38,749 nt of DNA from an uncultured Bacteroidales bacterium (GTDB lineage Bacteria > Bacteroidota > Bacteroidia > Bacteroidales > Paludibacteraceae), in the NCBI GenBank assembly GCA_902774075.1, contig CACYGT010000017.1:1-38749 (forward strand), given 5' to 3'. The notes under the pieces are model-generated. The model had not been told where the DNA came from, ran no database searches, and worked only from the letters and a program-made list of their open reading frames with translations. The first letter of the stretch is position 1; each line of letters starts with the position of its first letter. Below, piece by piece: positions 15,297-24,783 of this stretch. Position numbers and translations under genes: made by a program.

Positions 15297-17267
15297 ATGA
15301 GTTATCTTAATTTTGACAAGACAGTGCTTGTTAATCTGGAGCGGTCGCTTCAGAAAGAGATGATTCGAACGAACCGTGCAGGTGTGTACAACTCGACGAC
15401 ACTGGTCGACTGTAACACACGTAAGTACCACGGCCAGTTGGTGATGCCGTTACCGAACTTAGGAGACGACAACTACGTTCTTCTCAGTTCGCTGGACGAG
15501 ACAGTGATCCAGCATGGCGCGGAGTTCAACTTAGGCTTGCACGAGTACGGTGAGAACCATTTCAGTCCGAACGGGCACAAGTACATCCGCGAGTTTGACT
15601 GCGAGGTGATCTCTCGCACAACCTATCGCGTAGGCGGCGTCATCTTGCAGAAAGAGCGTCTGCTGGTTAGTTTTGAACCGCGCGTGCTGATTCGCTACAC
15701 GATGCTGGAGAGCGGTAGTCCGACGACGATGCGTTTTCGTCCGTTCCTGGCCTTCCGCAGCGTGAATGAGTTGACGCACGAGAACCCGCTGGCCAACCCC
15801 AACATGGACGACTGCGAGAACGGTCGCGTCAACCGCATGTACCCGGGCTTCCCGAATCTCTACATGCAGTTCAGCAAAGCCGTGGAGTATCACCACGACC
15901 CGCAATGGTACAAGGACATTGAGTACCGCAAAGAACGCGAGCGCGGCTATGCCCACCAGGAAGACCTGCTCGTTCCGGGTTACTTCGAGTTACCGATGAA
16001 GAAAGGCGAGAGCGTCATCTTCGCTGCCGGTGTGACCGAGTGCAAAACCGCACAACTCAAAGCCATCTGGAAGAAAGAGCTCGAGCGCCGTATTCACCGC
16101 GAGGACATGTTCTCGACCCTGAAGAACAGCGCCAGCCAGTTCTACAAACGCGAGGGTGACAAGTGCTACCTGTTAGCCGGTTTCCCGTGGTTCCACGCGG
16201 ACGCCCGCGCGACCTTCTTCTCCGTAGCCAGCTGCACGCTGGACATCGACCGCCCCGAGTACTGGGACGCGATCGTCAACAAGACCGCTATCGAGGAGAT
16301 ACTGCTCTTCATGCAAGGTCGTATCCACGATATCAAGATGACCAACATGGACGAACCAGACGTGCTGTTGTGGTTCATTCGTGCGTGTCAGAAATATGCG
16401 CATAAATACACCGTTAAGGAGGCTGCCGAACTGTACGGACAGCTCTGTCTGGATATCATCAACTGGTACCGCAAGCAGAATCACCCGCGTGCCAAACTGC
16501 ATCAGAACGGCCTGCTGTGGGTAGACGGCACCCGTCGTCCTGCAACGTGGATGAACGCCATCGAGAACGGCTGGCCTATCGTACCTCGTACGGGTTATAT
16601 CGTAGAGGTGAACGCCCTGTGGTACAACGCGATGCGCTTCACGGCAGAGATGCTGCGTGAGATGGGCAAAGAGACCAGCGCCGACCTCATGGAATATCAG
16701 GCGGAGATCACCAAAGATGCGTTCGTCAAGACCTTCTGGAACGGACTTTATCTGAACGACTTCGTCATCGACAACTACCAGAACCGCGAGGTGCGTCCGA
16801 ACATGATCTGGGCAGTTGGTCTGCCGTACAGTCCGCTGGACCGCAAACAACAGAAAGCCGTTGTCGATATCTGTACGAAAGAGCTGCTCACACCGAAGGG
16901 CTTGCGTAGCTTGAGCCCGAAGAGCGGCCTGTATCACCCGTACTACGGCACCGACCCTGCCGAGCGCGAGCGTGCCCTGTTCAACGGTATCGTTTGGCCG
17001 TCCACCATCACCGCTTACTCGCGTGCGTACATGAACGTCTACAAATACAGCGGCACCAGCTTCATGGAGCGTCTGCTCGTGGGCTTCGAGGCCGAGATGG
17101 ACGAACTCTGTATCGGTACACTCAGTGAGTTCTACGAGCCCAACCCGCCGTACAAAGGACGAGGCGGCATGAGTAGCGCACCGAGTGTGGCAGCCGTCAT
17201 CAGTCTATTAGACACCCTTAAGAAATACCAAAAGGCAGAAGCCGAAGAAAAGGAGGCACAACAATGA
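15297..17267 (+). CDS. glycogen debranching enzyme (amylo-alpha-1,6-glucosidase type)
   Basis: A 656-residue protein with an N-terminal beta domain (RTNRAGVYNSTTLVDCNTRKYHG, the GDE N-terminal signature) and a C-terminal (alpha/alpha)6 barrel of the GDE_C family: MQGRIHDIKMTNMDEPDVLLWFIRA, NGLLWVDGTRRPATWMNA, WPIVPRTGYIVEVNALWYNA, and WPSTITAYSRAY. It removes alpha-1,6 branches of glycogen in the cytoplasm. Its stop overlaps the next gene's start by 4 nt (ATGA), so it is translationally coupled to the glycogen-synthase-like enzyme. The same gene order occurs in Bacteroides. Confidence 0.92.
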   Translation: MSYLNFDKTVLVNLERSLQKEMIRTNRAGVYNSTTLVDCNTRKYHGQLVMPLPNLGDDNYVLLSSLDETVIQHGAEFNLGLHEYGENHFSPNGHKYIREFDCEVISRTTYRVGGVILQKERLLVSFEPRVLIRYTMLESGSPTTMRFRPFLAFRSVNELTHENPLANPNMDDCENGRVNRMYPGFPNLYMQFSKAVEYHHDPQWYKDIEYRKERERGYAHQEDLLVPGYFELPMKKGESVIFAAGVTECKTAQLKAIWKKELERRIHREDMFSTLKNSASQFYKREGDKCYLLAGFPWFHADARATFFSVASCTLDIDRPEYWDAIVNKTAIEEILLFMQGRIHDIKMTNMDEPDVLLWFIRACQKYAHKYTVKEAAELYGQLCLDIINWYRKQNHPRAKLHQNGLLWVDGTRRPATWMNAIENGWPIVPRTGYIVEVNALWYNAMRFTAEMLREMGKETSADLMEYQAEITKDAFVKTFWNGLYLNDFVIDNYQNREVRPNMIWAVGLPYSPLDRKQQKAVVDICTKELLTPKGLRSLSPKSGLYHPYYGTDPAERERALFNGIVWPSTITAYSRAYMNVYKYSGTSFMERLLVGFEAEMDELCIGTLSEFYEPNPPYKGRGGMSSAPSVAAVISLLDTLKKYQKAEAEEKEAQQ

Positions 17268-18526
17268 AAGCGTTAATGTTCGGATGGGAGTTTCCTCCCC
17301 ATATCTTAGGTGGTTTAGGCACCGCCAGTTACGGTCTGACGCGTGGTATGAGCGAACAGAAAGACATGGAGATCACCTTCGTCATTCCCAAACCCTGGGG
17401 CGATGAGGATCAGTCTTTCCTGCGCATCATCGGTGCGAACAGTGTGCCTATTGTTTGGAAAGATGTCAACTATGACTTCGTCAAAGAGCGCATGGCGGGC
17501 CGCATGAGTCCCGAGGAGTATTATCACCTGCGCGACGGCATCAACTACGACTATCGTCGTATCGGTACAGATGAGTTAGGCTGCGTCGGTTTCTCCGGCC
17601 GTTATCCGGATAACTTGATCGAGGAGATCGGTAACTACGAAGCCGTCGCTTCGGTGCTTGCCCACAGCCTCGACTTCGATATCATCCACAGCCACGACTG
17701 GCTCACCTACCCTGCCGGCGTCTTCGCCAAGCATATCAGCGGTAAGCCGCTCGTCATCCACGTACATGCTACCGACTTCGACCGCAGCCGCGGAAACGTC
17801 AACCCCACCGTCTTCTCTATCGAGAAACGCGGTATGGAGGAAGCCGATCATATCATGTGCGTAAGTAACCTCACGCGTAACACCGTCATCGAGAAATACG
17901 GCATCGACCCGCGTAAGGTCTCCACGGTCCACAACGCCGTAGAACCGCTCGCGCACCCCGAGGAGTTCACCAAGCCCGAGCGTAAGGACAAACTCGTCAC
18001 TTTCCTCGGCCGTATCACGATGCAGAAAGGACCGGAGTACTTCGTAGAAGCTGCAGCACGCGTGCTCTCGAAGACCGATGGCGTACGCTTTGTCATGGCC
18101 GGCTCAGGCGATAAGATGGAAGAGATGATAGACCTTGTAGCCAAACGCGGTATCGCCGATAAGTTCCACTTCCCGGGCTTCATGCGCGGTAAGCAGGTAC
18201 AGGAGATGCTCGCCATGAGTGACGTCTATATCATGCCGTCCGTCAGTGAGCCGTTCGGTATATCCCCGCTCGAGGCGATGCAGGTAGGCTGCCCGTCCAT
18301 CATATCCCATCAGTCCGGCTGCGCGGAGATCCTCCAGCACGCCATCAAAACTGACTACTGGGACATCGACGCTATGGCAGACGCCATCTACGCCATCGTC
18401 AAGTACCCGGCGATGTACAAGAGCCTGCACGAACTCGGTATGGAGGAAGTGAATAACATCAAATGGTCCGACGCCGGACTCAAAGTGCGTCGAATCTACG
18501 ACGGCGTCATAAATCACACGCTATAA
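17264..18526 (+). CDS. GT4-type glycosyltransferase, glycogen-synthase-like
   Basis: A 420-residue GT-B enzyme: N-terminal FGWEFPPHILGGLGTASYGL (glycine-rich nucleotide-sugar site), HSHDWLTYPAG, HVHATDFDR, and a C-terminal half with LGRITMQKGPEYFVEAA and SVSEPFGISPLEAMQVGCP containing the E-x7-E motif. Context between a debranching enzyme and a GH57 amylase suggests it elongates alpha-1,4-glucan; another glucosyl acceptor remains possible. The 67-nt gap to the next gene contains imperfect gtgtgaaa 8-bp repeats (18541-18566). Confidence 0.88.
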   Translation: MKALMFGWEFPPHILGGLGTASYGLTRGMSEQKDMEITFVIPKPWGDEDQSFLRIIGANSVPIVWKDVNYDFVKERMAGRMSPEEYYHLRDGINYDYRRIGTDELGCVGFSGRYPDNLIEEIGNYEAVASVLAHSLDFDIIHSHDWLTYPAGVFAKHISGKPLVIHVHATDFDRSRGNVNPTVFSIEKRGMEEADHIMCVSNLTRNTVIEKYGIDPRKVSTVHNAVEPLAHPEEFTKPERKDKLVTFLGRITMQKGPEYFVEAAARVLSKTDGVRFVMAGSGDKMEEMIDLVAKRGIADKFHFPGFMRGKQVQEMLAMSDVYIMPSVSEPFGISPLEAMQVGCPSIISHQSGCAEILQHAIKTDYWDIDAMADAIYAIVKYPAMYKSLHELGMEEVNNIKWSDAGLKVRRIYDGVINHTL

Positions 18527-18540
18527 TGAACACACATTTT

Positions 18541-18566
18541 TGTGTGAAAGTGTGATATGTGTGAAA
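18541..18566. repeat. imperfect 8-bp repeat in the GT4/GH57 gap
   Basis: tgtgtgaa, agtgtgat, atgtgtga, preceded by cacaca that can pair with tgtgtg. A weak member of the 8-bp class. Confidence 0.45.
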
Positions 18567-18593
18567 ATAACTAACAAGCAAAATTAAATCATT

Positions 18594-19856
18594 ATGAAAA
18601 ATATATGTTTATGCTTCCAGATGCACGCACCGTATCGTCTGAAGCGCTATCGTTTCTTTGAAATCGGCCACGATCATTACTACTACGATGACATGGCTAC
18701 CGAAGAGCATATCAACTGGTTGGTAGAGACCTCGTACATGCCGCTCTGCCAGACCCTTAAGGACATGATCAACCTCTCGAAGGGTAAGTTCCACTGCGCC
18801 ATCAGCGTCAGCGGTACCATGATCGAGATGTTCGAGCAGTTCAACCCCGAGATGATCGATATTCTCAAAGAGCTTGCGGCTACCAAAGCTGTGGAGTTCC
18901 TCGCTACCCCGTACAGCTACTCGCTCGCATCGGAGTACAACGAGGATGAGTTCAAGGCACAGCTTAAGCTCCAAGGCGCACTGCTGGAGTCTATCCTGGG
19001 AGTCAAGGCACAGACCGTTTGGAACACCGAGCTCCTCTACACCGACGAGACTGCGTATAACCTCAGTAAGTTAGGCTACAAAGCCATCCTCACCGAAGGT
19101 GCTAAACACGTGCTCAGCTGGAAGACCCCGAACAAGGTCTATCAGTCTGCCGGCGCGCCGAAGATGAAAGTGCTGCTGCGTAACACCAACCTCAGCGACG
19201 AACTGAGCTTCCATTTCTCGGATCCGGGTTGGCCTAACTTCCCCATCGACGCAGAGAAATACGCTGACCAGCTCAAGGCCCTGCCGGAGGGTGAGGACAT
19301 CATCAACATCTGGGTAGGCGCTGAGACTTTCGGGGTGCGTCAGAACGCAGGAACGGGTATCTTTGACTTCCTCAAAGCTCTGCCGTATTTCGCCCTCGAG
19401 CGTGAGATGGGCTTCATCACACCGGCCGAGGCAGCGAAGAAACTGGCAGCAGATGACGTGCTCTCCAGCCCGTATCCTCTGACCTGGACCGGCGAGGCCA
19501 AAGACCTGAGCATCTACACCGGCAACGACCTGCAGCAGGAGGCTATCCACAAGCTGTTCGCCGTAGCGGAGCGTGTACATATGTGCCAGGACAAGGCGCT
19601 GAAGACCAACTGGTTACGTCTCCAGGATGTCAACTATCTCCACTTCATGAACCATATCGATCAGGGTGCTACGCAGTTCGAGTCCGCATACGATGCGTTC
19701 ATCAACTACATGAACATCCTGTCTGATTTCCTGCAGACCGTCGAAGAGCAGTACCCGACGACCATCGAGAACGAGGAGCTGAACGCCCTGCTCAAGACCA
19801 TCCGCAACCAAGAGGAGGAGATACAACTTCTTCAAGCTAAGCTTAAGAAGAAGTAA
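18594..19856 (+). CDS. GH57-family alpha-amylase
   Basis: A 420-residue protein beginning MKNICLCFQMHAPYRLKRYR, the GH57 first-strand motif (FQMHQPYR-like), with VWNTELLYT (the catalytic nucleophile Glu region) and WVGAETFG later. The C-terminal ~60 residues form a predicted helical coil (TIRNQEEEIQLLQAKLKKK). GH57 enzymes hydrolyse alpha-1,4-glucan. Third gene of the glycogen cluster. Its TAA directly abuts a heptamer array that runs into the next gene. Confidence 0.9.
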   Translation: MKNICLCFQMHAPYRLKRYRFFEIGHDHYYYDDMATEEHINWLVETSYMPLCQTLKDMINLSKGKFHCAISVSGTMIEMFEQFNPEMIDILKELAATKAVEFLATPYSYSLASEYNEDEFKAQLKLQGALLESILGVKAQTVWNTELLYTDETAYNLSKLGYKAILTEGAKHVLSWKTPNKVYQSAGAPKMKVLLRNTNLSDELSFHFSDPGWPNFPIDAEKYADQLKALPEGEDIINIWVGAETFGVRQNAGTGIFDFLKALPYFALEREMGFITPAEAAKKLAADDVLSSPYPLTWTGEAKDLSIYTGNDLQQEAIHKLFAVAERVHMCQDKALKTNWLRLQDVNYLHFMNHIDQGATQFESAYDAFINYMNILSDFLQTVEEQYPTTIENEELNALLKTIRNQEEEIQLLQAKLKKK

Positions 19857-19890
19857 TTTGAGATTTTAAATTTTAAATTTCAAATTTGAA
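19856..19890. repeat. 7-bp array (attttaa) at the GH57/porin junction
   Basis: atttgag, attttaa x2, atttcaa, atttgaa: five heptamers filling the gap. The TTG start of the next gene lies in the last unit. Confidence 0.8.
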
Positions 19891-21838
19891 ATTAAAGCGT
19901 AGCTTTATAGTATTAGTGCTGTTGGCAGCGACCCTTGTGGCCGCTGCCAAGCAGCCTCGTATCCGCACGGTGGTCAAGACCTGGCAGATGCCTTCGTTCA
20001 GCGCCGTAGCGGACACCATCCCCTTCCGGGACACTGTCATGCTCAACTACCACGACGTAGATGTCCAGCAGATCTACTCGCTCAGCAGCACCATGAACGG
20101 AAACATCCTCGTCTCGCCCATCCAGTCGCGTGTCGTACAGGACCGTAAGCAGACCATCCAGGACCCGTTCGCCTACAGCCTCACGCCGTACGTCGTCACC
20201 CCCCAGGAACAGCGGTACTTCAACACCACCGTTCCTTTCTCCACCGTAGCCTACAAGAAAGGTTTTGTCACCGGACACGAAGAGAACGACATCGACTTCC
20301 TCTTCACCGGTAACATCGGCCGACGCCTTAATCTCGGCCTCGAGATGGACTACCTCAGCTCCATCGGACACTACAAATACACAGCCGGCAAGCTGTTCCG
20401 CGGCTCCGTTTGGGGCAGTTACACCGGCTCCCACTACAGCATGCACGCCGCCTTCGGCTGGAGCCGGCTCAACTCCTTCGACAACGGCGGTCTGCAAGAC
20501 GTCGAACAACTCAACAGCAGCCTCAGTTGCGAGGACCTGCCTGTGCGCCTCAGCCGAGAAGGTGTCATGACGGGCTACCGTTACCTCAGCGGATACCTTC
20601 ATAACCAGTACGCCATCACCAAAGAGCACGCTTACCACGACTCTATCGAAGCCATCGTCGACGGACGGCGCACGAAGATAGACACCGTACGCGTGGACTA
20701 TATACCCCTTATGACTTTCAGTCATATCTTCGAGACCAACAACTCCAACAGGCGTTATATCGAGAAGACCTCCAACCAGGGCTTCTACGACAATATCTAC
20801 TGCGACTCCACCAAGACGAACGACTCCACGGACGTCCTCACCATACGCAACACCCTCGCCGTCACTTTCTGCGAGGCCTACAACACCAAGCTCAAGTTCG
20901 GCGCCACCGTCTACGCCATGAACGAGTGCCAGCGGTTCCTCAACGACTCCGTGCCTTACGACAGCATCTACGACTATAAATGGACCAACAACACCTTCGT
21001 CGGCGGCGCGATACACAAGCACTCCGGCTCACACGTCCACTACAACGTCGAGGGACAGGTCTGCCTGCTCGGTTATAAGATCGGCGAGTTCGACGTACAC
21101 GGTGCCCTCAAGACGCAGTTCATGGCGGGTAAGTATCCTTTTGAGATATCCGCACGCGCGTACGCCAAGAGCGAGAAACCCAGCTGGTACTACCAGCACT
21201 TCCGCTCCAACCACCTTTGGTGGGACAATAACTTCGGCTTCACCTACCGCTTCATGGGCGGTGCGACGATCGCGTACCTCTACAAATGGCTCAAGCCCCG
21301 TATCGACTTCAGTTTTGAGAACCAGACCAACCCTATCTACGTCTCCGCCTCCGACTGGAAACCCCGTCAGTTCAACGGTAACGTACAGATCATCACCGGC
21401 GACATCGGCCTCGACCTCACCACCCCGTGGATCAACCTCGAGAACCGCGTCGTCATCCAGCACAGCACCAACGACTCTGTCATGCCCGTGCCTCTCGCCA
21501 TCCTCCAGCACCGCCTCTACTACCACGGCACCTGGTTCAAGGCCCTCGACGCACAGATAGGCGTCGACCTGCGCTATTTCACGCGTTATCACGCACCCGT
21601 CCTCTGCCCCGCGACCGGCATGTTCGGCACACAGCAGGACACCGAGATAGGTAACTACCCCTGGATGAGCGTCTACGCCAGCTTCTACGTGCGCTCCATA
21701 CACCTGCGCTTCTTTGCGCACTACCAGCATATCAACCACCTCTTCATGAAGCATAACATTAACTACCTCACTATGCCCAATTATCCGACCAATCGCGATG
21801 TCTTCCGTGCGGGCTTAGCTTGGCATTTTTATAACTAG
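19886..21838 (+). CDS. putative outer-membrane porin (Bacteroidetes porin family)
   Basis: A 650-residue protein with a signal peptide (MKLKRSFIVLVLLAATLVAAA). Features match the Bacteroidetes putative-porin family: a YFNTTVPFSTVAYKKG segment, FTGNIGRRLNLGLEMDYLSS, then many alternating aromatic/polar strands ending in a C-terminal beta signal (RAGLAWHFYN, terminal aromatic F-Y). Likely an outer-membrane beta-barrel for passive uptake. The start is TTG at 19886, inside the heptamer array; no ATG lies between the previous stop and the signal peptide, so the TTG seems genuine. Neither substrate nor a link with glycogen is shown by the sequence. Confidence 0.82.
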   Translation: MKLKRSFIVLVLLAATLVAAAKQPRIRTVVKTWQMPSFSAVADTIPFRDTVMLNYHDVDVQQIYSLSSTMNGNILVSPIQSRVVQDRKQTIQDPFAYSLTPYVVTPQEQRYFNTTVPFSTVAYKKGFVTGHEENDIDFLFTGNIGRRLNLGLEMDYLSSIGHYKYTAGKLFRGSVWGSYTGSHYSMHAAFGWSRLNSFDNGGLQDVEQLNSSLSCEDLPVRLSREGVMTGYRYLSGYLHNQYAITKEHAYHDSIEAIVDGRRTKIDTVRVDYIPLMTFSHIFETNNSNRRYIEKTSNQGFYDNIYCDSTKTNDSTDVLTIRNTLAVTFCEAYNTKLKFGATVYAMNECQRFLNDSVPYDSIYDYKWTNNTFVGGAIHKHSGSHVHYNVEGQVCLLGYKIGEFDVHGALKTQFMAGKYPFEISARAYAKSEKPSWYYQHFRSNHLWWDNNFGFTYRFMGGATIAYLYKWLKPRIDFSFENQTNPIYVSASDWKPRQFNGNVQIITGDIGLDLTTPWINLENRVVIQHSTNDSVMPVPLAILQHRLYYHGTWFKALDAQIGVDLRYFTRYHAPVLCPATGMFGTQQDTEIGNYPWMSVYASFYVRSIHLRFFAHYQHINHLFMKHNINYLTMPNYPTNRDVFRAGLAWHFYN

Positions 21839-21858
21839 TAGAGACTTTGAGTAATTAG

Positions 21859-24132
21859 ATGTTTAGAATGATCATCACACCGAACTTAAACAAGATTTTG
21901 ATATACGCGCAGGACGAAGCGGAACGTCTGCAGAGTAGAGAGATCCAGCCCGAGCACATGCTGCTCGCTATCTTCCGTCTCATCGAGTGCTCCGCCTACG
22001 ACCTGCTCTTGCGTGCGCAGTTCAAGCCCGAGGAAGCCAAAGAGCCCCTCGAGGATGCCGTACGCGGGTCCGAAGAACTCGAGAACCCCGTGGAGCAGAG
22101 CCCGCAGGTCGAGCGGATCCTGCGCATCGCGGCCGCTATCAGCCGCGAGTACAGAGCCGAGGCCGTCGGCACCACCCACCTCCTCATGGCTATCGTGCGC
22201 GAACAGATCAACCCCGCCGCCGCCTACCTGGAGCACGAGTGGGGACTGACCTTCAACAAACTCGTCGACCTCTACGGCCAGCCGCATTACTCGACCGAGC
22301 TGCCGATGGACGGCAACGAGCAGATGGGTGATGTCAGCGACGAGGACTGGCAACCCGCCAACAACCCCAAAGGCAAGAACGGCAAGACCCGCGCACTCGA
22401 TAAGTACGGTCATGACCTCACCCGTCAGGCCGAGCAGGGACAACTCGACCCTGTCGTAGGACGCGAGGTGGAGATAGAGCGCGTCATCCAGATACTCTCC
22501 CGCCGCAAGAAGAACAACCCCATCCTCATCGGCGAACCCGGTGTGGGTAAGTCCGCCATCGTCGAAGGACTCGCACTCCGTATCCAATCCGACGAGTCCG
22601 GGGCACTCAAAGGCAAACGGATCGTCACCCTCGACATCGCCTCGATGGTCGCCGGCACTACCTACCGCGGACAGTTCGAGGAGCGTATGAAACAGGTCAT
22701 CACCGAGCTGCAGGAGAACAAGAACATCATCCTCTTTGTGGACGAGATACACACCCTCATCGGTGCCGGTAACGCATCCGGCTCGCTCGATGCAGCCAAC
22801 ATCCTCAAGCCCGCCCTCGCGCGCGGAGAGGTACAGTGCATCGGGGCTACCACCACCGCCGAGTACGCCAAGACCATCGAGAAAGACGGAGCCCTCGAGC
22901 GACGCTTCCAGAAAGTGCCGGTACGGCCGACGACCTCCGACGAGACCATCGACATACTCCGCCAACTCGCCGACCACTACGCTTCCTACCACCACGTCCT
23001 CTACACCGAAGACGTCCTGCGCGCTTGCGTCAGCCTCTCCGAGCGCTACCTCAACGACCGCTCCTTCCCCGACAAAGCTATCGACGTCCTTGACGAAGTA
23101 GGCGCACGGGCACATGCGCGGCGCCAAGAGAACGCAGACTCCGACACCCCTTACACGGTCACTGTCGAAGAGGTGGCAGGTGTCGTCAGCATGATGTCCG
23201 GCGTGCCTGTACAACGTGTAGCGACCGCCGAGAACGAACGACTCCGCACCATGGCGGACACGCTTAAGCATAAGATCATCGGACAGGACCTGGCTGTCGA
23301 GACCGTCGTACGCGCTATCCAGCGCAGCCGACTCGGACTCCGCGACCCCAAAAGGCCTATCGGTACCTTCTTCTTCCTCGGCCAGACCGGCGTCGGTAAG
23401 ACCTACCTCACCCAGTGCCTCGCCGAAGAGATGTTCGGCTCCAAGGACGCGATGATACGCTTCGACATGTCCGAGTACATGGAGAAACATACGGTCTCGC
23501 TCCTCGTCGGAGCGCCTCCGGGATACGTCGCCCACGAAGACGGCGGTAAGCTCACCGAGGCCGTGCGCCGCAAACCCTACTCCATCATACTCTTTGACGA
23601 GATAGAGAAAGCGCACCCCGACATCTTTAACATCCTCCTCCAGGTCCTGGACGAAGGACGACTCACCGACCGTCAGGGACACAGCGTCGATTTCCGCAAC
23701 ACCATCATCGTGCTTACCAGTAACGTCGGCACACGCCAACTGCAGGAGTTCGGCACCGGTATCGGTTTTGCCAACGACGAGATGGATACCCACCGCACCC
23801 ACCAGCTCCTCATCAAGGCGCTGCAGAAGCAGTTCCCGCCCGAGTTCGTCAACCGTATCGACAACGTCATCACCTTCGATCCGCTCTCCAAAGAGTCCAT
23901 CGAGGCCATCGTACGTGTCGAGGTTGAGAACCTCCGCCAGCGCATGAAAGCGCAGGGACACCAACTCGTCATCGCACCCGAGGTCATCGGCCAGCTCGTC
24001 GACAAGAGTTTCGACACCAAGAACGGTGCCCGACCGGTCAAACGCGCCGTACAGACCTACCTCGAGGACCCGCTCACGGACATCCTCCTCAGAAGACCCA
24101 ACCAAAAGAAAATAACAATCAAATCCATATAA
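21859..24132 (+). CDS. clpC: ClpA/ClpC-type AAA+ protein unfoldase
   Basis: A 757-residue Hsp100: N-terminal double Clp-N repeat (~1-150), D1 ATPase with Walker A GEPGVGKS at ~225 and Walker [11 protein letters not shown], and D2 ATPase with GQTGVGKT at ~508 and [10 protein letters not shown]. The tripeptide IGF (in [10 protein letters not shown]) is the ClpP-docking loop, so it should feed substrates to ClpP. The coiled-coil/UVR middle domain of typical ClpC is missing: D1 passes straight to D2 after [12 protein letters not shown]. This gives ClpA-like size, so ClpA is an equally fair name. Three nt separate it from trxA. Confidence 0.88.
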   Translation: MFRMIITPNLNKILIYAQDEAERLQSREIQPEHMLLAIFRLIECSAYDLLLRAQFKPEEAKEPLEDAVRGSEELENPVEQSPQVERILRIAAAISREYRAEAVGTTHLLMAIVREQINPAAAYLEHEWGLTFNKLVDLYGQPHYSTELPMDGNEQMGDVSDEDWQPANNPKGKNGKTRALDKYGHDLTRQAEQGQLDPVVGREVEIERVIQILSRRKKNNPILIGEPGVGKSAIVEGLALRIQSDESGALKGKRIVTLDIASMVAGTTYRGQFEERMKQVITELQENKNIILFVDEIHTLIGAGNASGSLDAANILKPALARGEVQCIGATTTAEYAKTIEKDGALERRFQKVPVRPTTSDETIDILRQLADHYASYHHVLYTEDVLRACVSLSERYLNDRSFPDKAIDVLDEVGARAHARRQENADSDTPYTVTVEEVAGVVSMMSGVPVQRVATAENERLRTMADTLKHKIIGQDLAVETVVRAIQRSRLGLRDPKRPIGTFFFLGQTGVGKTYLTQCLAEEMFGSKDAMIRFDMSEYMEKHTVSLLVGAPPGYVAHEDGGKLTEAVRRKPYSIILFDEIEKAHPDIFNILLQVLDEGRLTDRQGHSVDFRNTIIVLTSNVGTRQLQEFGTGIGFANDEMDTHRTHQLLIKALQKQFPPEFVNRIDNVITFDPLSKESIEAIVRVEVENLRQRMKAQGHQLVIAPEVIGQLVDKSFDTKNGARPVKRAVQTYLEDPLTDILLRRPNQKKITIKSI

Positions 24133-24135
24133 ACT

Positions 24136-24450
24136 ATGACAGTAGAAATTACCGATGCGAACATCAAGGATGTACTCGCGTCAAACAAACCCGTAGTGGT
24201 AGATTTCTGGGCCGCTTGGTGCGGACCGTGTAAGATGATGCTCCCGATCCTCGAGGAACTCTCCAACGAGTACGAAGGACGTGTCATCGTAGGCAAACTC
24301 AACGTCGACGACAACCCCGACACCTGCGAGCAGTACGGAATCATGAACATCCCGACCATGCTCTTCTTCCAGAACGGAGAACTCGTCAATCGTCACGTAG
24401 GCGCTTGCCGCAAACAAGACCTGGCGCAGATCTTTGAGGCACTTTTGTAA
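24136..24450 (+). CDS. trxA: thioredoxin
   Basis: A 104-residue classical cytoplasmic thioredoxin: VVVDFWAAWCGPCKMM with the redox pair C29/C32, then the cis-Pro region NIPTMLFF. No signal peptide. Only 3 nt follow the clp stop, so it is co-transcribed with the unfoldase; redox repair next to a protein-quality gene is a common but not obligatory arrangement. Confidence 0.95.
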   Translation: MTVEITDANIKDVLASNKPVVVDFWAAWCGPCKMMLPILEELSNEYEGRVIVGKLNVDDNPDTCEQYGIMNIPTMLFFQNGELVNRHVGACRKQDLAQIFEALL

Positions 24451-24487
24451 AAAAAAGCGCACAAAAAGCCACAAAATTACGATTTTA

Positions 24488-24519
24488 TTTGCATATTCCA
24501 AATATTTGTAGTAATTTTG
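24488..24519 (+). promoter_or_regulatory. promoter of the tRNA-Arg/sigma factor unit
   Basis: TTTG (24488-24491), 20-nt spacer, TAATTTTG (24512-24519). Predicted start near 24526. Confidence 0.75.
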
Positions 24520-24531
24520 CGCCCTATTTTG

Positions 24532-24599
24532 CCGTATTAGGCACGGTTTTTGTGTGCCCAATACGGAATGGGGTCCCCGAAAAATTTTAATTTTTGGGG
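24532..24599 (+). ncRNA. structured leader: two strong hairpins upstream of tRNA-Arg
   Basis: Just downstream of the predicted start: hairpin A, CCGTATTaGGCAC / GTGCCcAATACGG (24532-24566, 12 pairs with one mismatch), and hairpin B, CCCC-AAAAATT / AATTTTT-GGGG (24575-24599). Hairpin B ends in gggg, not a T-run, so it is not a classic terminator. About 70 nt of further GC-rich sequence precedes the tRNA. Possible functions are a processed leader or a small RNA; no known Rfam class was recognised. Confidence 0.45.
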
Positions 24600-24670
24600 T
24601 AAAGCGTAGCACAAGACGTAGCGTCCCACAAGTGCAGCGCACGCAGTCACGCGAGTCTTAGTGCAAGCTG

Positions 24671-24744
24671 GGTCCGGTAGCTCAGTTGGATAGAGCAACA
24701 GCCTTCTAAGCTGTGGGTCTCGGGTTCGAATCCCGACCGGATCA
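24671..24744 (+). tRNA. tRNA-Arg (anticodon TCT)
   Basis: A full cloverleaf: acceptor GGTCCGG / CCGGATC (one G-U), D-arm GCTC...GAGC, anticodon stem ACAGC / GCTGT with loop CTTCTAA (anticodon TCT, codons AGA/AGG), T-arm TCGGG TTCGAAT CCCGA, discriminator A. CCA is not encoded. Confidence 0.95.
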
Positions 24745-24747
24745 CAT

Positions 24748-24780
24748 CACTAAACACTAAACGCTAAACGCTAAACGTTA
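24748..24780. repeat. 7-bp array (cgctaaa) between tRNA-Arg and rpoD
   Basis: cactaaa x2, cgctaaa x2, cgtta; begins 4 nt after the tRNA and ends just before the sigma factor ATG. Confidence 0.85.
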
Positions 24781-24783
24781 TAT

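Noticed and set aside
21886-24105. 739-codon open frame antisense to the Clp gene
   Set aside because: A GC-rich codon-bias shadow of a clearly conserved AAA+ protein; composition is mostly V/G/D/E/L with no domain.
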